Source of the DNA: an uncultured Bacteroidota bacterium
GTDB lineage: Bacteria; Bacteroidota; Bacteroidia; Chitinophagales; Chitinophagaceae
Assembly (NCBI GenBank): GCA_903824665.1
Contig: CAIJXT010000031.1
Location: 62,001-126,000, forward strand
Direction: 5' to 3'
DNA: 64,000 nucleotides
A model generated the notes under the pieces. It made no database searches, was not told the origin of the DNA, and was given only the letters and a program-made list of their open reading frames with translations. The translations under genes were made by a program, and so were the position numbers. Shown in pieces: positions 18,068 through 27,198 of the stretch (positions are counted from its first letter, which is position 1; the number at the start of each line of letters is the position of its first letter).

Positions 18068-19039
18068 CTACCTCGGTTTGTTCACCCATTGCAGCATATA
18101 GTGTGGATCTAACTGATAGTAGGCATACTTACTCTTGTATTCGATCACTCCATCATTCACCCAATAAATAGAGGGTACAGATGGTCCCGCCATTTGTGCG
18201 AAATCGTCGGTATGTGGATAAAGCAGTAATGGTACATTTTCGGCATGGGTTTCATCAAAAAATGCCTTTTTATGGTCAGGAGACCCATCCAAAACCATAT
18301 AAACCGGCAGTTCAGGGTGCTTGCGATGGATAATCTGAAGCAGGTAGGCTGCCTTTTTGCAGTGTGGACAGGTTAAGCTCATGAAAGCAATAATATGTTT
18401 GCCTTTTCTTAGGTCTATAGTTGGTGCTGGTTGATACTTGTATAGCGGATTGAGGTCTATGACCTGCTCATATTTTTCGGGTTTTGTACCAGTAGTTATG
18501 CCATTCAGTACAAAGGGCATTGAAAATGCTATCAGGCAAAAACCCATCACAGCATACTCCTGGTATTTGTATGGCTTTATCGGATACACGTACATAAGCA
18601 CCACCGTAGTGACGATCATCGCCAGGTTTTTCCAGATTGCCTGTAACGGGGTCATGGCCAGTTTATCTCCAAAACAGCCGCAGTTGCCACTGTTGCCCTG
18701 CTTCAGGATAACCAACAACAGGTAGACAATAAAAACAATCAAAGTTGCTATTACTGCTTTGTAAGTAAACTTCTTCAGGTATACATGTCCCAGCAAAAAC
18801 AGCCCAAGCATCAATTCAAAACCAATCATTACCCGTGCAATGATCCCAGCAACTATTACACTGTTGATCCCCAGGTCCAGAAAAGTCCATTGAAAATTAT
18901 CGAACGCGTTATCGCTGTATATTTTGCTGTAAGCCGAAAAGAAGAATGTACCTGACAATGCCAGCAATAAAATTGCCCCGATAATTCGTCCGGCATAAAA
19001 TAGGCCTGTCTTTTTTCCGGATTGAGCAACTGTGTCCAT
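18068..19039 (-). CDS. MauE/DoxX-type membrane protein with thioredoxin-like domain (BT_3928 family)
   Basis: The 323-residue protein has at least four membrane helices in the first half, including LFYAGRIIGAILLLALSGTF and the segment carrying GNSGNCGCFG, the MauE signature. A thioredoxin-like domain follows with the redox pair in LTCPHCKKAAYLL (Cys-Pro-His-Cys). MauE-type proteins work with thiol-disulfide relay in envelope protein folding; this fusion carries both parts. The Cys-Gly-Cys pair probably passes electrons or disulfides across the membrane to the CPHC site. Substrates are not evident, but the envelope proteins nearby, which carry paired cysteines, are natural candidates (inference). 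Transcribed alone on the minus strand. Confidence 0.85.
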   Translation of the reverse strand: MDTVAQSGKKTGLFYAGRIIGAILLLALSGTFFFSAYSKIYSDNAFDNFQWTFLDLGINSVIVAGIIARVMIGFELMLGLFLLGHVYLKKFTYKAVIATLIVFIVYLLLVILKQGNSGNCGCFGDKLAMTPLQAIWKNLAMIVTTVVLMYVYPIKPYKYQEYAVMGFCLIAFSMPFVLNGITTGTKPEKYEQVIDLNPLYKYQPAPTIDLRKGKHIIAFMSLTCPHCKKAAYLLQIIHRKHPELPVYMVLDGSPDHKKAFFDETHAENVPLLLYPHTDDFAQMAGPSVPSIYWVNDGVIEYKSKYAYYQLDPHYMLQWVNKPR

Positions 19040-19133
19040 ACTTCAATGCAAAATTGAGCAGGCAATACTATGCTTTTAATTGCAAATAATACTACAAAAT
19101 TACTGTTGAAATGCTATGCCACATTCAGGCATT

Positions 19134-22115
19134 TTAGCGGCGGGTTATGACGAGCTTTTGATGGGTGTGACTATCGCCTGAACTGAGGTGCAAGAAATAC
19201 ATGCCCGGCTGCAACTCATCAATGTCAATGGTTTCGGGTTGGGCATCATTCAGTGTAAGTGACCTGTTTAAGACAATCCTGCCCGATACATCTATTACAG
19301 ATAAAGTGACATTGCTGTGACCTTTCCATTGCAGGTGCACGAAAACATTAGAAGGATTAGGGAAAATAAGCGCACCACTTCCCTCAGCTGTAACAATATC
19401 AGTACCCGTATACACGTACGGATAGATTGTCAGCAGCCCCGTGTGCCTTTTAAAGGTAACATCAACAGCTGATACATTCGTGGGCGATAGCGTGATCATC
19501 GCAGCGGGGGTTGTGTAAAAGTCATACTCTTCCGGATAAACTACGTAGCTTCCGAAAGGCAAGGCACCAAAAGAGTAACCACCGCCCGCATTAGTATAAG
19601 TATGACTGAGCACCCTTCCAGTAATCGCATCCCGAAGTAGTACCAACATACCTGATGCTGGCACGTCGCCAGTTACTCCCGAACCTGAATAGATGTATCC
19701 ATTAATATATCCAGGTCCGGAAGGCACTGTACCATATATCATTTCTATGTCCAGCAGGTCTGCATTGCCTGAGTGGTTTACTGTAGTAGCATTAACCCAG
19801 TTGGCTGTTGTTCCACCATATGTAGTAACAAAACTGTTGTTACCGGGAGTACTGCTTAAGTGTTTAGCCTTTACAAAATAACTACCAGATGGCTTGGCAT
19901 CGAACTGATAATAAGGCACCGAACCATCCAGGCAAGTTGACGTTGAGTCAATTGCAATCAAAGAACTGTCGGCAGGGTTGTATTGAATCAGCCAGACCTC
20001 GACATCCTTAAGCGTAGGTGTAAACGCACTGAAAGTGATATGCCCAAAGATCCGGTCGCCATTCACAGTTACGGCTGCAGTATTGGAACACCCGGCGCCG
20101 TCTGTACCTGTTACAGTGTAGCTCGTAGTAGACGTAGGGATCGTAGTCGCAACCGGACACATACCACAGGACAAACCGGCTATTGGACTCCAAACATATG
20201 TTGCCGCACCGGCGGCGGAAATTGTATAGGAACCTCCGCAGGGATCAGCGATAGCTGTGACCGTAACAACAGGCTGAGGGTTTACACCAATCACGATAAT
20301 TGAATAACACATTCCCAATGTGTAGGTAATAGTAGTTGTACCTGCCGTCATGCCACTAACAACACCAGTGGTACTGCCAATTGTTGCCACAACAGCTACG
20401 GATGGGTCACTACTCCCCCAGGTGCCGCCTGTTGTAACATTTGTAAGCGTAATCGCGTCGCCTACACAAACATTGCCCGGACCAACAATTGGTGCCGGAG
20501 AGGGATTAATGGTAACTGCCTGCGTTGCATAACAGCTGCCAATCATATAAGTAATAGTGGTAGTGCCATCATTCACACCGTAAACAATACCGGTCGATGA
20601 ACCAATTGTCGCCACCGACGGTGCACCAGCGCTCCAAATACCACCGGAAACAGCATTTGTAAATGGAACAGAAAAACCCTCACATATAAGCGAAGCCCCA
20701 ACAATAGTTGAAGGTGAAATATTGACCGTAACCGTCATTGAAGCAGATGCTGGTCCGCACATTCCGCCTACAGTATAGATCACCGATGCCACTCCCGGGG
20801 CCAAACCGGAAACGATTCCTGATGCGGTGCCAACTGAGGCGATTGAAACCGGCACCACCGACCAGGTGCCACCGGCTACCGTGCTGATCAATGTAGTAGT
20901 TGCACCCTGACAAATCACATCGGTACCAGATAAAGTACCAGCAGAGGTTGGCGGATTGACTGTCACGACCACAGAACTAACGCACATTGGTGCCGTAAGA
21001 TAGCTCACTATAGATGTTCCCGCCGCAATGCCAGAAACAACTGTTGATGAACTTACACCTGCAGTCAGCGTCGCTACTGCCAAATTACTACTTACCCAGG
21101 TTCCTCCCGGGGTAGCATTGCCCAAAGTAGTAATAGTGCCTATACATGTTGTCGGAGACCCCACTATGGCTCCCGGCATGGCATGGACTGTAACAACAGC
21201 AGTGCGAAAGCAGCCAGATGTACTTAGCGTATAACTAATGTTACCGGTACCCGCGGCCATCCCGGTTACAACACCTGTTACCGGGTGCACTGACGTAGCA
21301 GGACCGGATGCACTCCACGCCCCGGCGGCAGGACCGGAAGAAAGTGTGGTAAACAAACCCGAACATACATTGAGGTTTCCGGTGATTGGTGAAGGGATCG
21401 GATTGACGGTTATGGTTTTCACGACCTGACAACCGCTGGCCAATCGGTAACTAATCTGCGTAGTACCCGATGCCAAACCAGTAACAATGCCAGTACTACC
21501 CACTGTTGCTACAACGGCATTGCTGGTACTCCATGTACCACTGGGTGTAATGTCAGCCAAGGTAATATTACTATTTACACATACAGTTGATGGGCCTGTT
21601 ATTGCCGCAGGTGATGCATTAATGGTGATTGTAACAAATGTGGCACAGCCAGTAAGGGGCGCAAAATAATGAATACTGGTAATACCAGCGGCAAGTCCGG
21701 AAACTACACCCGATGAGGACCCAACAGCAGCTACCGGAACATCTCCGCTAGACCAGGTACCACCGGTTGGCGATGATGAGAGCGCCACAGACCCACCAAC
21801 ACAAATAACAAAAGTACTAGCTGTTATAGGCACAGGAAGCGGATTGACAGATACCACTATGGTATGAACGACTGGAAATGATTCGTAGGTAATAACAGTT
21901 GTACCCATTGCTATCCCTGTCACCACACCCGAGCTTCCTACAACCGCCACAGATAGATTAGAACTGGACCAGGTACCACCGACCGGTGTAGTGCATGCCA
22001 ACGCCGTTGTTGAACCTTCACATACAGTTGGCACACCCGTAATCTGGCCGGCAACATTTATATATGAACCAAACAAAACAAACAACAAAAGGCACAAATA
22101 TCTCATTAGCAACAC
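19134..22115 (-). CDS. T9SS-secreted protein with eight Big2-like repeats
   Basis: After a signal peptide, this 993-residue protein carries eight Ig-like Big2 repeats of about 72-78 residues. Each has an early Cys (VCEG, VCVN, ICQG and similar), a GGTWSS core and a TxISY or related strand, often with a second Cys near its end, suggesting disulfide-bonded extracellular domains. Then comes a PKD-like domain with several Cys (GLSCGMCP), two carboxypeptidase-regulatory-like modules (GHITFSAFTPTLKDVEVWLI and GYINGYIYSG onward), and a T9SS type A sorting domain (IFPNPSNVFVHLQWKGHS to the KLVITRR end). It should be secreted across the outer membrane and attached to the cell surface or released. It resembles the 3250-residue protein near the window end in repeat type. 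Role: probably adhesion or surface structure (inferred). Confidence 0.88.
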   Translation of the reverse strand: MLLMRYLCLLLFVLFGSYINVAGQITGVPTVCEGSTTALACTTPVGGTWSSSNLSVAVVGSSGVVTGIAMGTTVITYESFPVVHTIVVSVNPLPVPITASTFVICVGGSVALSSSPTGGTWSSGDVPVAAVGSSSGVVSGLAAGITSIHYFAPLTGCATFVTITINASPAAITGPSTVCVNSNITLADITPSGTWSTSNAVVATVGSTGIVTGLASGTTQISYRLASGCQVVKTITVNPIPSPITGNLNVCSGLFTTLSSGPAAGAWSASGPATSVHPVTGVVTGMAAGTGNISYTLSTSGCFRTAVVTVHAMPGAIVGSPTTCIGTITTLGNATPGGTWVSSNLAVATLTAGVSSSTVVSGIAAGTSIVSYLTAPMCVSSVVVTVNPPTSAGTLSGTDVICQGATTTLISTVAGGTWSVVPVSIASVGTASGIVSGLAPGVASVIYTVGGMCGPASASMTVTVNISPSTIVGASLICEGFSVPFTNAVSGGIWSAGAPSVATIGSSTGIVYGVNDGTTTITYMIGSCYATQAVTINPSPAPIVGPGNVCVGDAITLTNVTTGGTWGSSDPSVAVVATIGSTTGVVSGMTAGTTTITYTLGMCYSIIVIGVNPQPVVTVTAIADPCGGSYTISAAGAATYVWSPIAGLSCGMCPVATTIPTSTTSYTVTGTDGAGCSNTAAVTVNGDRIFGHITFSAFTPTLKDVEVWLIQYNPADSSLIAIDSTSTCLDGSVPYYQFDAKPSGSYFVKAKHLSSTPGNNSFVTTYGGTTANWVNATTVNHSGNADLLDIEMIYGTVPSGPGYINGYIYSGSGVTGDVPASGMLVLLRDAITGRVLSHTYTNAGGGYSFGALPFGSYVVYPEEYDFYTTPAAMITLSPTNVSAVDVTFKRHTGLLTIYPYVYTGTDIVTAEGSGALIFPNPSNVFVHLQWKGHSNVTLSVIDVSGRIVLNRSLTLNDAQPETIDIDELQPGMYFLHLSSGDSHTHQKLVITRR

Positions 22116-22133
22116 TGTTTTTGGCTAACATTA

Positions 22134-22141
22134 CAAAACTA
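22134..22141 (-). promoter_or_regulatory. Candidate -7 element (TAGTTTTG)
   Basis: The minus-strand TAGTTTTG fits the Bacteroidota -7 motif TAnnTTTG and lies about 20 bp before the start of the Big2-repeat gene. A TTG lies 27 bases upstream, farther than the usual 17-23, so the -33 part is doubtful. Confidence 0.4.
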
Positions 22142-22331
22142 TGTATTTTAAACCATTAGCCTTACATACAAGGCGTAATATTTCCGAAAGTTGTTAGGAA
22201 AACGTCCAAATCCACCTGATTAGTGCATTCATTACTTAATATCAGGTGGTGCAGCAGACAATCGTGCTTAATATCAAGGTCCCCAACTGTTTCTTACTTA
22301 CTTTTGCTTTAATTCTAATCAAATACAAGCT

Positions 22332-22982
22332 GTGACGGAAAAAAAAGCACCAATGGAAATAAAATCGGCCACTTATGTGATAAGTAGTCCGAAAGTGGAG
22401 AATTGCCCTAAACCTGATATTCCCGAATATGCGTTTATCGGACGGTCCAATGTTGGCAAATCGTCACTTATCAACATGCTAACCGGGCAAAGTAAACTGG
22501 CCAAGACATCAAATACACCAGGAAAAACACAACTGATCAATCACTTTCTGATCAATAAGTCTTTTTATATTGTTGACCTTCCCGGTTACGGATTTGCTAA
22601 GGTGTCTCAGTCAACGCGTACGACCTGGGAGAAGATGATAGCCGGCTATCTAAAAGAAAGAACTAATCTGGTCACAGTTTTTGTACTCATCGACAGCAGA
22701 CACGAACCACAGCAAATTGACATTGAATTTCTGCGGAAACTTGGCGAATGGGGTGTGCCATTTAATGTAATATTCACCAAGGCTGATAAGAGCACCCAAA
22801 GAATAGCTGCGAGAAACGCACGCCTTTTTATCGAAGCCATGAAGCTCGAATGGGAGTTTATTCCACGTAGTTTTATCACTAGTGCGGTCAAGTTTCTGGG
22901 CCGGAGAGATATACTTGGGTATATCGAAGAATTGAACTTGGACTACAATAACGCCAAGGCAGCAGAAGCCACTGCAGAATAA
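22332..22982 (+). CDS. engB: Ribosome-biogenesis GTPase EngB (YihA/YsxC)
   Basis: EngB is a small TRAFAC-class GTPase needed for 50S subunit maturation. At 216 residues the motifs are all present: G1 GRSNVGKSS, G2 around TPGKTQLIN, G3 DLPGYGFAKV, G4 TKADK, and a C-terminal end matching the family. The first start is GTG at 22332; an ATG at 22353 (MEIKSATYVI) would drop seven residues and is the likelier functional start because homologues begin there. A TActTTTG at 22299-22306 could be its -7 promoter. It stands alone. Confidence 0.93.
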   Translation: MTEKKAPMEIKSATYVISSPKVENCPKPDIPEYAFIGRSNVGKSSLINMLTGQSKLAKTSNTPGKTQLINHFLINKSFYIVDLPGYGFAKVSQSTRTTWEKMIAGYLKERTNLVTVFVLIDSRHEPQQIDIEFLRKLGEWGVPFNVIFTKADKSTQRIAARNARLFIEAMKLEWEFIPRSFITSAVKFLGRRDILGYIEELNLDYNNAKAAEATAE

Positions 22983-23020
22983 CACCAATATTGCTGTTAA
23001 TCAAACCTTTACGCTCAATT

Positions 23021-23046
23021 AAAAATGTGCGCGCATCGGCATTTTT
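23021..23046 (+). terminator. Possible terminator after engB
   Basis: AAAAATG (23021-23027) pairs with CATTTTT (23040-23046) around a GC-rich loop containing a GCGCGC core, 39 bp beyond the engB stop. The stem is A-T rich and the T-run short, so this is tentative. Confidence 0.35.
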
Positions 23047-23127
23047 GGTCGTTATTTCGCCTTTTTACTCCATTAACTTATTCATGGTTAGCAGGATGTT
23101 AAACCAGCAATAATAACAACCTTTTAA

Positions 23128-23161
23128 ATTTGTATTATTTTATTGAAAATCTATTATGTTT
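23128..23161 (+). promoter_or_regulatory. Bacteroidota-type promoter (TTTG and TATGTTTG)
   Basis: TTTG at 23128-23131 and TATGTTTG at 23154-23161 are separated by 22 bases, inside the 17-23 spacing described for Flavobacterium promoters. The predicted transcript would begin about 25 bp before the ATG at 23190. This is the best-formed two-part promoter I found here. Confidence 0.6.
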
Positions 23162-23189
23162 GTGCTCCCTCACATAACACACTTATTCT

Positions 23190-23426
23190 ATGATACGGAA
23201 AGAATATCAGGTTCAAGCGACGAATCAATCTGCTACTGACAATGCCACCTACGACAGTACTATAAAGGATGAAATACTGAAAATTATGGATACGGCATTC
23301 CTGAATGGAGCATTGGTAGAGCTTAAGGTACTGGAAGGTGTGGATCTAATAAATGGTGGTAAACGATTCAGCAAGATAAGAATGGACATTGTTTCCAACA
23401 CCGATTTTGACAAGTACGAATTTTAG
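23190..23426 (+). CDS. Small hypothetical protein
   Basis: This 78-residue protein has no signal peptide or membrane helix. The first 20 residues are Asn/Thr/Ser/Ala-rich and probably disordered; the rest (KDEILKIMDTAFLNGALVEL to NTDFDKYEF) looks like one small mixed alpha/beta domain. I do not recognise a family. The preceding good two-part promoter and the use of most of the space to the neighbouring FeoA gene support that it is real. It converges with feoA, with 5 bp between the stops. Confidence 0.65.
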   Translation: MIRKEYQVQATNQSATDNATYDSTIKDEILKIMDTAFLNGALVELKVLEGVDLINGGKRFSKIRMDIVSNTDFDKYEF

Positions 23427-23431
23427 GTATT

Positions 23432-23677
23432 TCAGTTACAGGTAACCCAGATTTTATCGGCCTCAGTTTTGCGTATGCTCAAGTAATAGCCTGCTATGTT
23501 TATTGCTAACGGATCTCCCATCGGGGCAACCATTTCCAACCATACCGGCTCTCCTGGCACGCAGCCCATTTCCATGAGCGTCAACTGAAAATCGCTTTCG
23601 TCATGGCTTTTTATCACTGCTCTGGTACCAGCGGGCAATTCTGACAACCGTATTACCTGATCTTTCTTCACGTCCAT
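23432..23677 (-). CDS. FeoA-family SH3-like protein (standalone)
   Basis: From the ATG at 23677 the protein has 81 residues and a single FeoA domain: LSELPAGTRAVIKSH, LTLMEMGCVPGEPVWLE and a closing strand IWVTCN. FeoA assists the ferrous iron transporter FeoB, and related domains sit in metal-dependent regulators. FeoB is not in the window, so the iron role is by family only. A TTG nine bases upstream is in frame, but it lies inside a -7 promoter motif (23684-23691), so the ATG at 23677 is the start. Confidence 0.85.
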   Translation of the reverse strand: MDVKKDQVIRLSELPAGTRAVIKSHDESDFQLTLMEMGCVPGEPVWLEMVAPMGDPLAINIAGYYLSIRKTEADKIWVTCN

Positions 23678-23683
23678 CTGTGA

Positions 23684-23691
23684 CAAAGGTA
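23684..23691 (-). promoter_or_regulatory. Candidate -7 element for feoA (TACCTTTG)
   Basis: The minus-strand TACCTTTG fits TAnnTTTG and ends 7 bp before the feoA ATG. The transcript would have almost no leader, and an upstream TTG start is ruled out because it overlaps this element. No -33 TTG is found at the usual distance. Confidence 0.45.
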
Positions 23692-23881
23692 CGCTGTTCT
23701 AAACTGAGAAACTGCTGTTTAGCTATCAATTCCTACTAATAAATCCAAGAACAACACTTCAAACATCATTGACATATTCTATCGATTGGTTTTAGTATTT
23801 ATTTATCATTCCACCTTGTAAGCCCCCCACCTTGTTTCAGGGTATTATACTAAATTACAGCGCCACTGTTATGGCTATATC

Positions 23882-25570
23882 ATGAGTGTTACCGATTGGA
23901 TGGTCTTATTGCTCACACTGTCTGCAATGATAGGCTATGGCATGTATAAAGGTAGAGGTCAGGATGGTGCCCATTCGTATCTTCTGGCTAACCGGCAGAT
24001 GCCATGGTATGTAGTGTTATTGGGTGTGATGGCCACACAAGCCAGTGCAATTACATTCCTCTCCGCTCCGGGGCTGGCTTTTTCAGACGGTATGCGGTTC
24101 GTACAGAATTATTTTGGGTTACCACTGGCGATGGTGGTCATTTGCATCACTTTTATTCCGGTGTTCAGCAGGTTGAAAGTTTTTACCGCCTACGAATTCC
24201 TCGAAAAACGATTCGATAAGCGAACGAGATTGTTTACGGCGTTTCTATTTCTGGTATCGCGAGGGTTATCAACCGGCATAAGCATATATGCTCCTGCTAT
24301 CATACTGTCATCAATGCTTGGTTGGAACATATACATCACCAATATAATAATGGGTGGCTTGCTGATGGTATATACATGGTCAGGTGGTGCGAAGGCTGTA
24401 GCACACACTCAGAAATTACAATTTCTGGTTATCCTTGCAGCAATGGGGTATGCCGGTTTTCTTGTTGTGCACAAACTACCACAAGATGTGGGTATAAAAG
24501 AAGCTATATACCTTGCCGACATGAGCGGAAAAATGAATGTGATAACCACGAAATTCGACTGGCATGATAAATACAATATCTGGAGTGGTGTTATCGGCGG
24601 TTTCTTTCTTTCACTTTCGTATTTCGGTACAGATCATAGTCAGGTGGGCCGTTATATTACCGCGAAAGACACAAAGCAGAGCAGAACAGGATTGTTGTTG
24701 AATGGAATCGTCAAAGTACCAATGCAATTCCTTATTCTACTTGTTGGTGTACTGGTTTTTGTTTTTTACAGTTTTCAGCCAGCACCACTGTATTTTAACA
24801 CTACTGCCTATAAAACTTATATTGCCCGGGAACCAGAAAAGGCAACTTCCGAAATTGACCGATATAAATCAATGCACGACAAGTACAGGAATCTGGCCAC
24901 TGAAATTGCTCATTTGCGCCAGCAAAACGGAAGTACGAAATCAGGCAGAACAATTGAAGAGTTCAAAACAACACAAATCCAAATTCAGTCACTTCGTGAC
25001 AGCATCGCCCGCTACATTTCAATTCAAGGATACAGTCCCGACAAAAACGACACCAACTACGTTTTTTTGTATTTTATAAAAAACTCTTTGCCCGTGGGTA
25101 TTGTTGGGCTTCTGTTCGCTGTTATTATTCTCGCGTCTTGGGGCTCAATTTCAGCTGCTCTTAATGCTTTGGCAGCATCGTCGCTTATGGATATTCATCT
25201 GCGTAATGGCGCCATAAGCAGTGAGCGTGAACTCCGATTAGGCAGACTGCACACATTGGGATGGGGTGTCTTTTGCGTATGCATAGCGATGTTTGCGGCA
25301 AAAATGGGCTCACTGATCGAGGCTGTGAATATTCTGGGGTCATTGTTTTATGGCACTATTCTTGGCATATTTCTGGTAGCTTTTTATATGAAGCCCGTGA
25401 CTGGTAAAACGGTATTTACCGCTGCTGTGGTAACAGAAATTGCGGTTATCGGCATATACGTCTCAGGAATAGTTTCTTTTTTGTGGCTGAATGTAATTGG
25501 TGCTTTACTCATGATGGTGATATGCTTTCTGGTGCACATCAGGGCATACCTGAGTCCCGGGAATCAGTAA
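23882..25570 (+). CDS. Sodium:solute symporter (SSS family)
   Basis: This 562-residue polytopic membrane protein has about 13 hydrophobic helices, typical of the sodium-coupled SSS/SGLT family. Family features include the early GMYKGRGQDGAHSYLLANR segment with its following helix (MPWYVVLLGVMATQASAITFL), and the GYFGTDHSQ-like SYFGTDHSQVGRYI motif. It uses the sodium gradient to import a small solute such as a sugar, vitamin or organic acid; which cannot be told. A polar insert of about 70 residues (residues about 305-375), with charged, possibly coiled-coil character, interrupts the helices. It is convergent with the GH125 mannosidase. Confidence 0.88.
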   Translation: MSVTDWMVLLLTLSAMIGYGMYKGRGQDGAHSYLLANRQMPWYVVLLGVMATQASAITFLSAPGLAFSDGMRFVQNYFGLPLAMVVICITFIPVFSRLKVFTAYEFLEKRFDKRTRLFTAFLFLVSRGLSTGISIYAPAIILSSMLGWNIYITNIIMGGLLMVYTWSGGAKAVAHTQKLQFLVILAAMGYAGFLVVHKLPQDVGIKEAIYLADMSGKMNVITTKFDWHDKYNIWSGVIGGFFLSLSYFGTDHSQVGRYITAKDTKQSRTGLLLNGIVKVPMQFLILLVGVLVFVFYSFQPAPLYFNTTAYKTYIAREPEKATSEIDRYKSMHDKYRNLATEIAHLRQQNGSTKSGRTIEEFKTTQIQIQSLRDSIARYISIQGYSPDKNDTNYVFLYFIKNSLPVGIVGLLFAVIILASWGSISAALNALAASSLMDIHLRNGAISSERELRLGRLHTLGWGVFCVCIAMFAAKMGSLIEAVNILGSLFYGTILGIFLVAFYMKPVTGKTVFTAAVVTEIAVIGIYVSGIVSFLWLNVIGALLMMVICFLVHIRAYLSPGNQ

Positions 25571-25611
25571 CGAGAACCAAAGCCATTTAACACCTTTTGA
25601 CAGTCTGATGC

Positions 25612-27030
25612 TCAGGCATCGAGCAGTTTAGGATTTTCCCTGTACACTTTCCAAATAAACTCACCAAAAAGTGTATTTGCCCATGCAAACCAGGCACGGG
25701 TAAATTGTTTAGGATCATCTTTATGAAAAGACTCATGCATGAAACCGGTTCCGGCATGGCTTGACTGCAGAGTAGCTATACATCTGGACTGCTCGTTTTT
25801 ATCTGTGCTGGTAAGTCCACGCATGATAATACTCAGCGGCCATATTTGATTCATCCCAACATGGGGTCCACCTATACCCTCTCCTGCTTTGCCAGCAAAG
25901 AAAAATGGATTCTCATCAGACAACACATATTTTCTGGTCTGTTGATATACTTTGTCTTGCATCATTGATGGCACCAGATAGCCAAGCGACAACAGAGAGG
26001 GTATATTTGCATCATCCATAAGATTAGCACTGCCAAATCCGTTTATCTCGTAGGCATATATTTCCCCATACAATCTCGATTTTGTCTTTGCCTCAGTTAA
26101 CAGTGCTTTGTTGATGTCTGTGACAAGTCCGTTCAATATACTATATCCTTTTTTATGTCCAGTTTTTGTCATCAACTCGTCGAGTTGGTGAAGGCTCTCC
26201 AAAGCAAAAAAGTTGGAGGGAATCAGATATGGATAAACGGTTGCGTCATCGCTTGGTCTGAACATAGAACAAATCAAACCATTCGGTTTTACCGGGTAGC
26301 CAAACCCACCGAGCGGCACACTATCTGTGGCAAATTCTGTTCGACGCATAAAGCTATATGGACCTTTCCCTTCGAAACGCTGCTGTTCTTTAAAAGTTTT
26401 AAGCACAAGGGCCATCGCTTCTGCCCATTGGCTGTCAAACGGTGTTTTGTCTCCGGTTTGTTTCCAGTAACCATAAGCCAATCTAATAGGATAGCAAAGG
26501 CTGTCTATTTCCCACTTACGCTCATGTATGCCCGGCTGCATTTGGGTATTGTCGCTCTTCCACTCACTTACTTTCGAAGTATTTTTATAGAATGCATTCG
26601 CATAAGGATCTTTCAAAATACATTTTGTCTGCCGGTTGATCACGCCTGCAATGAGCAGTTTCAATTGGACATCTTCTGCACAAAGCGGAAGATACGGCCA
26701 TACCTGCGCCGACGAATCACGGAGCCACATTGCATCAATGTCGCCTGTAATAACATAGGTATCTGGCTTGCCATTGATCATGCTAAAGTCTACTGTAGTA
26801 TCCAGCGTATTGGGAAAACAATTCTCAAACATCCATGCCAGTTCTTTATTGCCAATTGAGTTCTTCACTTCAGCTATCACCTTTTCCACTGCCTTGCTGC
26901 TGAATTTTCGCTTTGATACCGGTACACGTACTATGGGAAAACTGCTGGTGCTAAAAGCAGCTGCATAGCCTGAAAGCAGGATTGCCGACCCGGCCATCGT
27001 AGATTGCTGAATAAAACGACGTCTGTTCAT
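25612..27030 (-). CDS. Glycoside hydrolase family 125, probable exo-alpha-1,6-mannosidase
   Basis: GH125 enzymes remove terminal alpha-1,6-mannose from the non-reducing end. The 472-residue protein, from ATG at 27030, opens with a twin-arginine-like signal (MNRRRFIQQSTMAGSAILLSGYAAA), so it may be exported folded by the Tat pathway. The catalytic domain shows DIDAMWLRDSSAQVWPY, the family's acidic segment, and TRAWFAWANTLFGEF near the end. An in-frame start 45 bp upstream would bury the Arg-Arg motif behind a hydrophobic run and is disfavoured. The convergent symporter might import a released sugar, but nothing links them firmly. Confidence 0.88.
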   Translation of the reverse strand: MNRRRFIQQSTMAGSAILLSGYAAAFSTSSFPIVRVPVSKRKFSSKAVEKVIAEVKNSIGNKELAWMFENCFPNTLDTTVDFSMINGKPDTYVITGDIDAMWLRDSSAQVWPYLPLCAEDVQLKLLIAGVINRQTKCILKDPYANAFYKNTSKVSEWKSDNTQMQPGIHERKWEIDSLCYPIRLAYGYWKQTGDKTPFDSQWAEAMALVLKTFKEQQRFEGKGPYSFMRRTEFATDSVPLGGFGYPVKPNGLICSMFRPSDDATVYPYLIPSNFFALESLHQLDELMTKTGHKKGYSILNGLVTDINKALLTEAKTKSRLYGEIYAYEINGFGSANLMDDANIPSLLSLGYLVPSMMQDKVYQQTRKYVLSDENPFFFAGKAGEGIGGPHVGMNQIWPLSIIMRGLTSTDKNEQSRCIATLQSSHAGTGFMHESFHKDDPKQFTRAWFAWANTLFGEFIWKVYRENPKLLDA

Positions 27031-27198
27031 ATTATGCCAAGGTAGGAAAAGAATGCAATTAGGAGAAAAACACAACGAAAATAACCATGTCAGTTTTTAG
27101 CTGTACTAATATAGATTCGAGGGAGCGGGTACCATCCCAATTACGGCATCAATATATATTGGCAATTTTCCGTACTTTTATTTCACAATCATTTATTC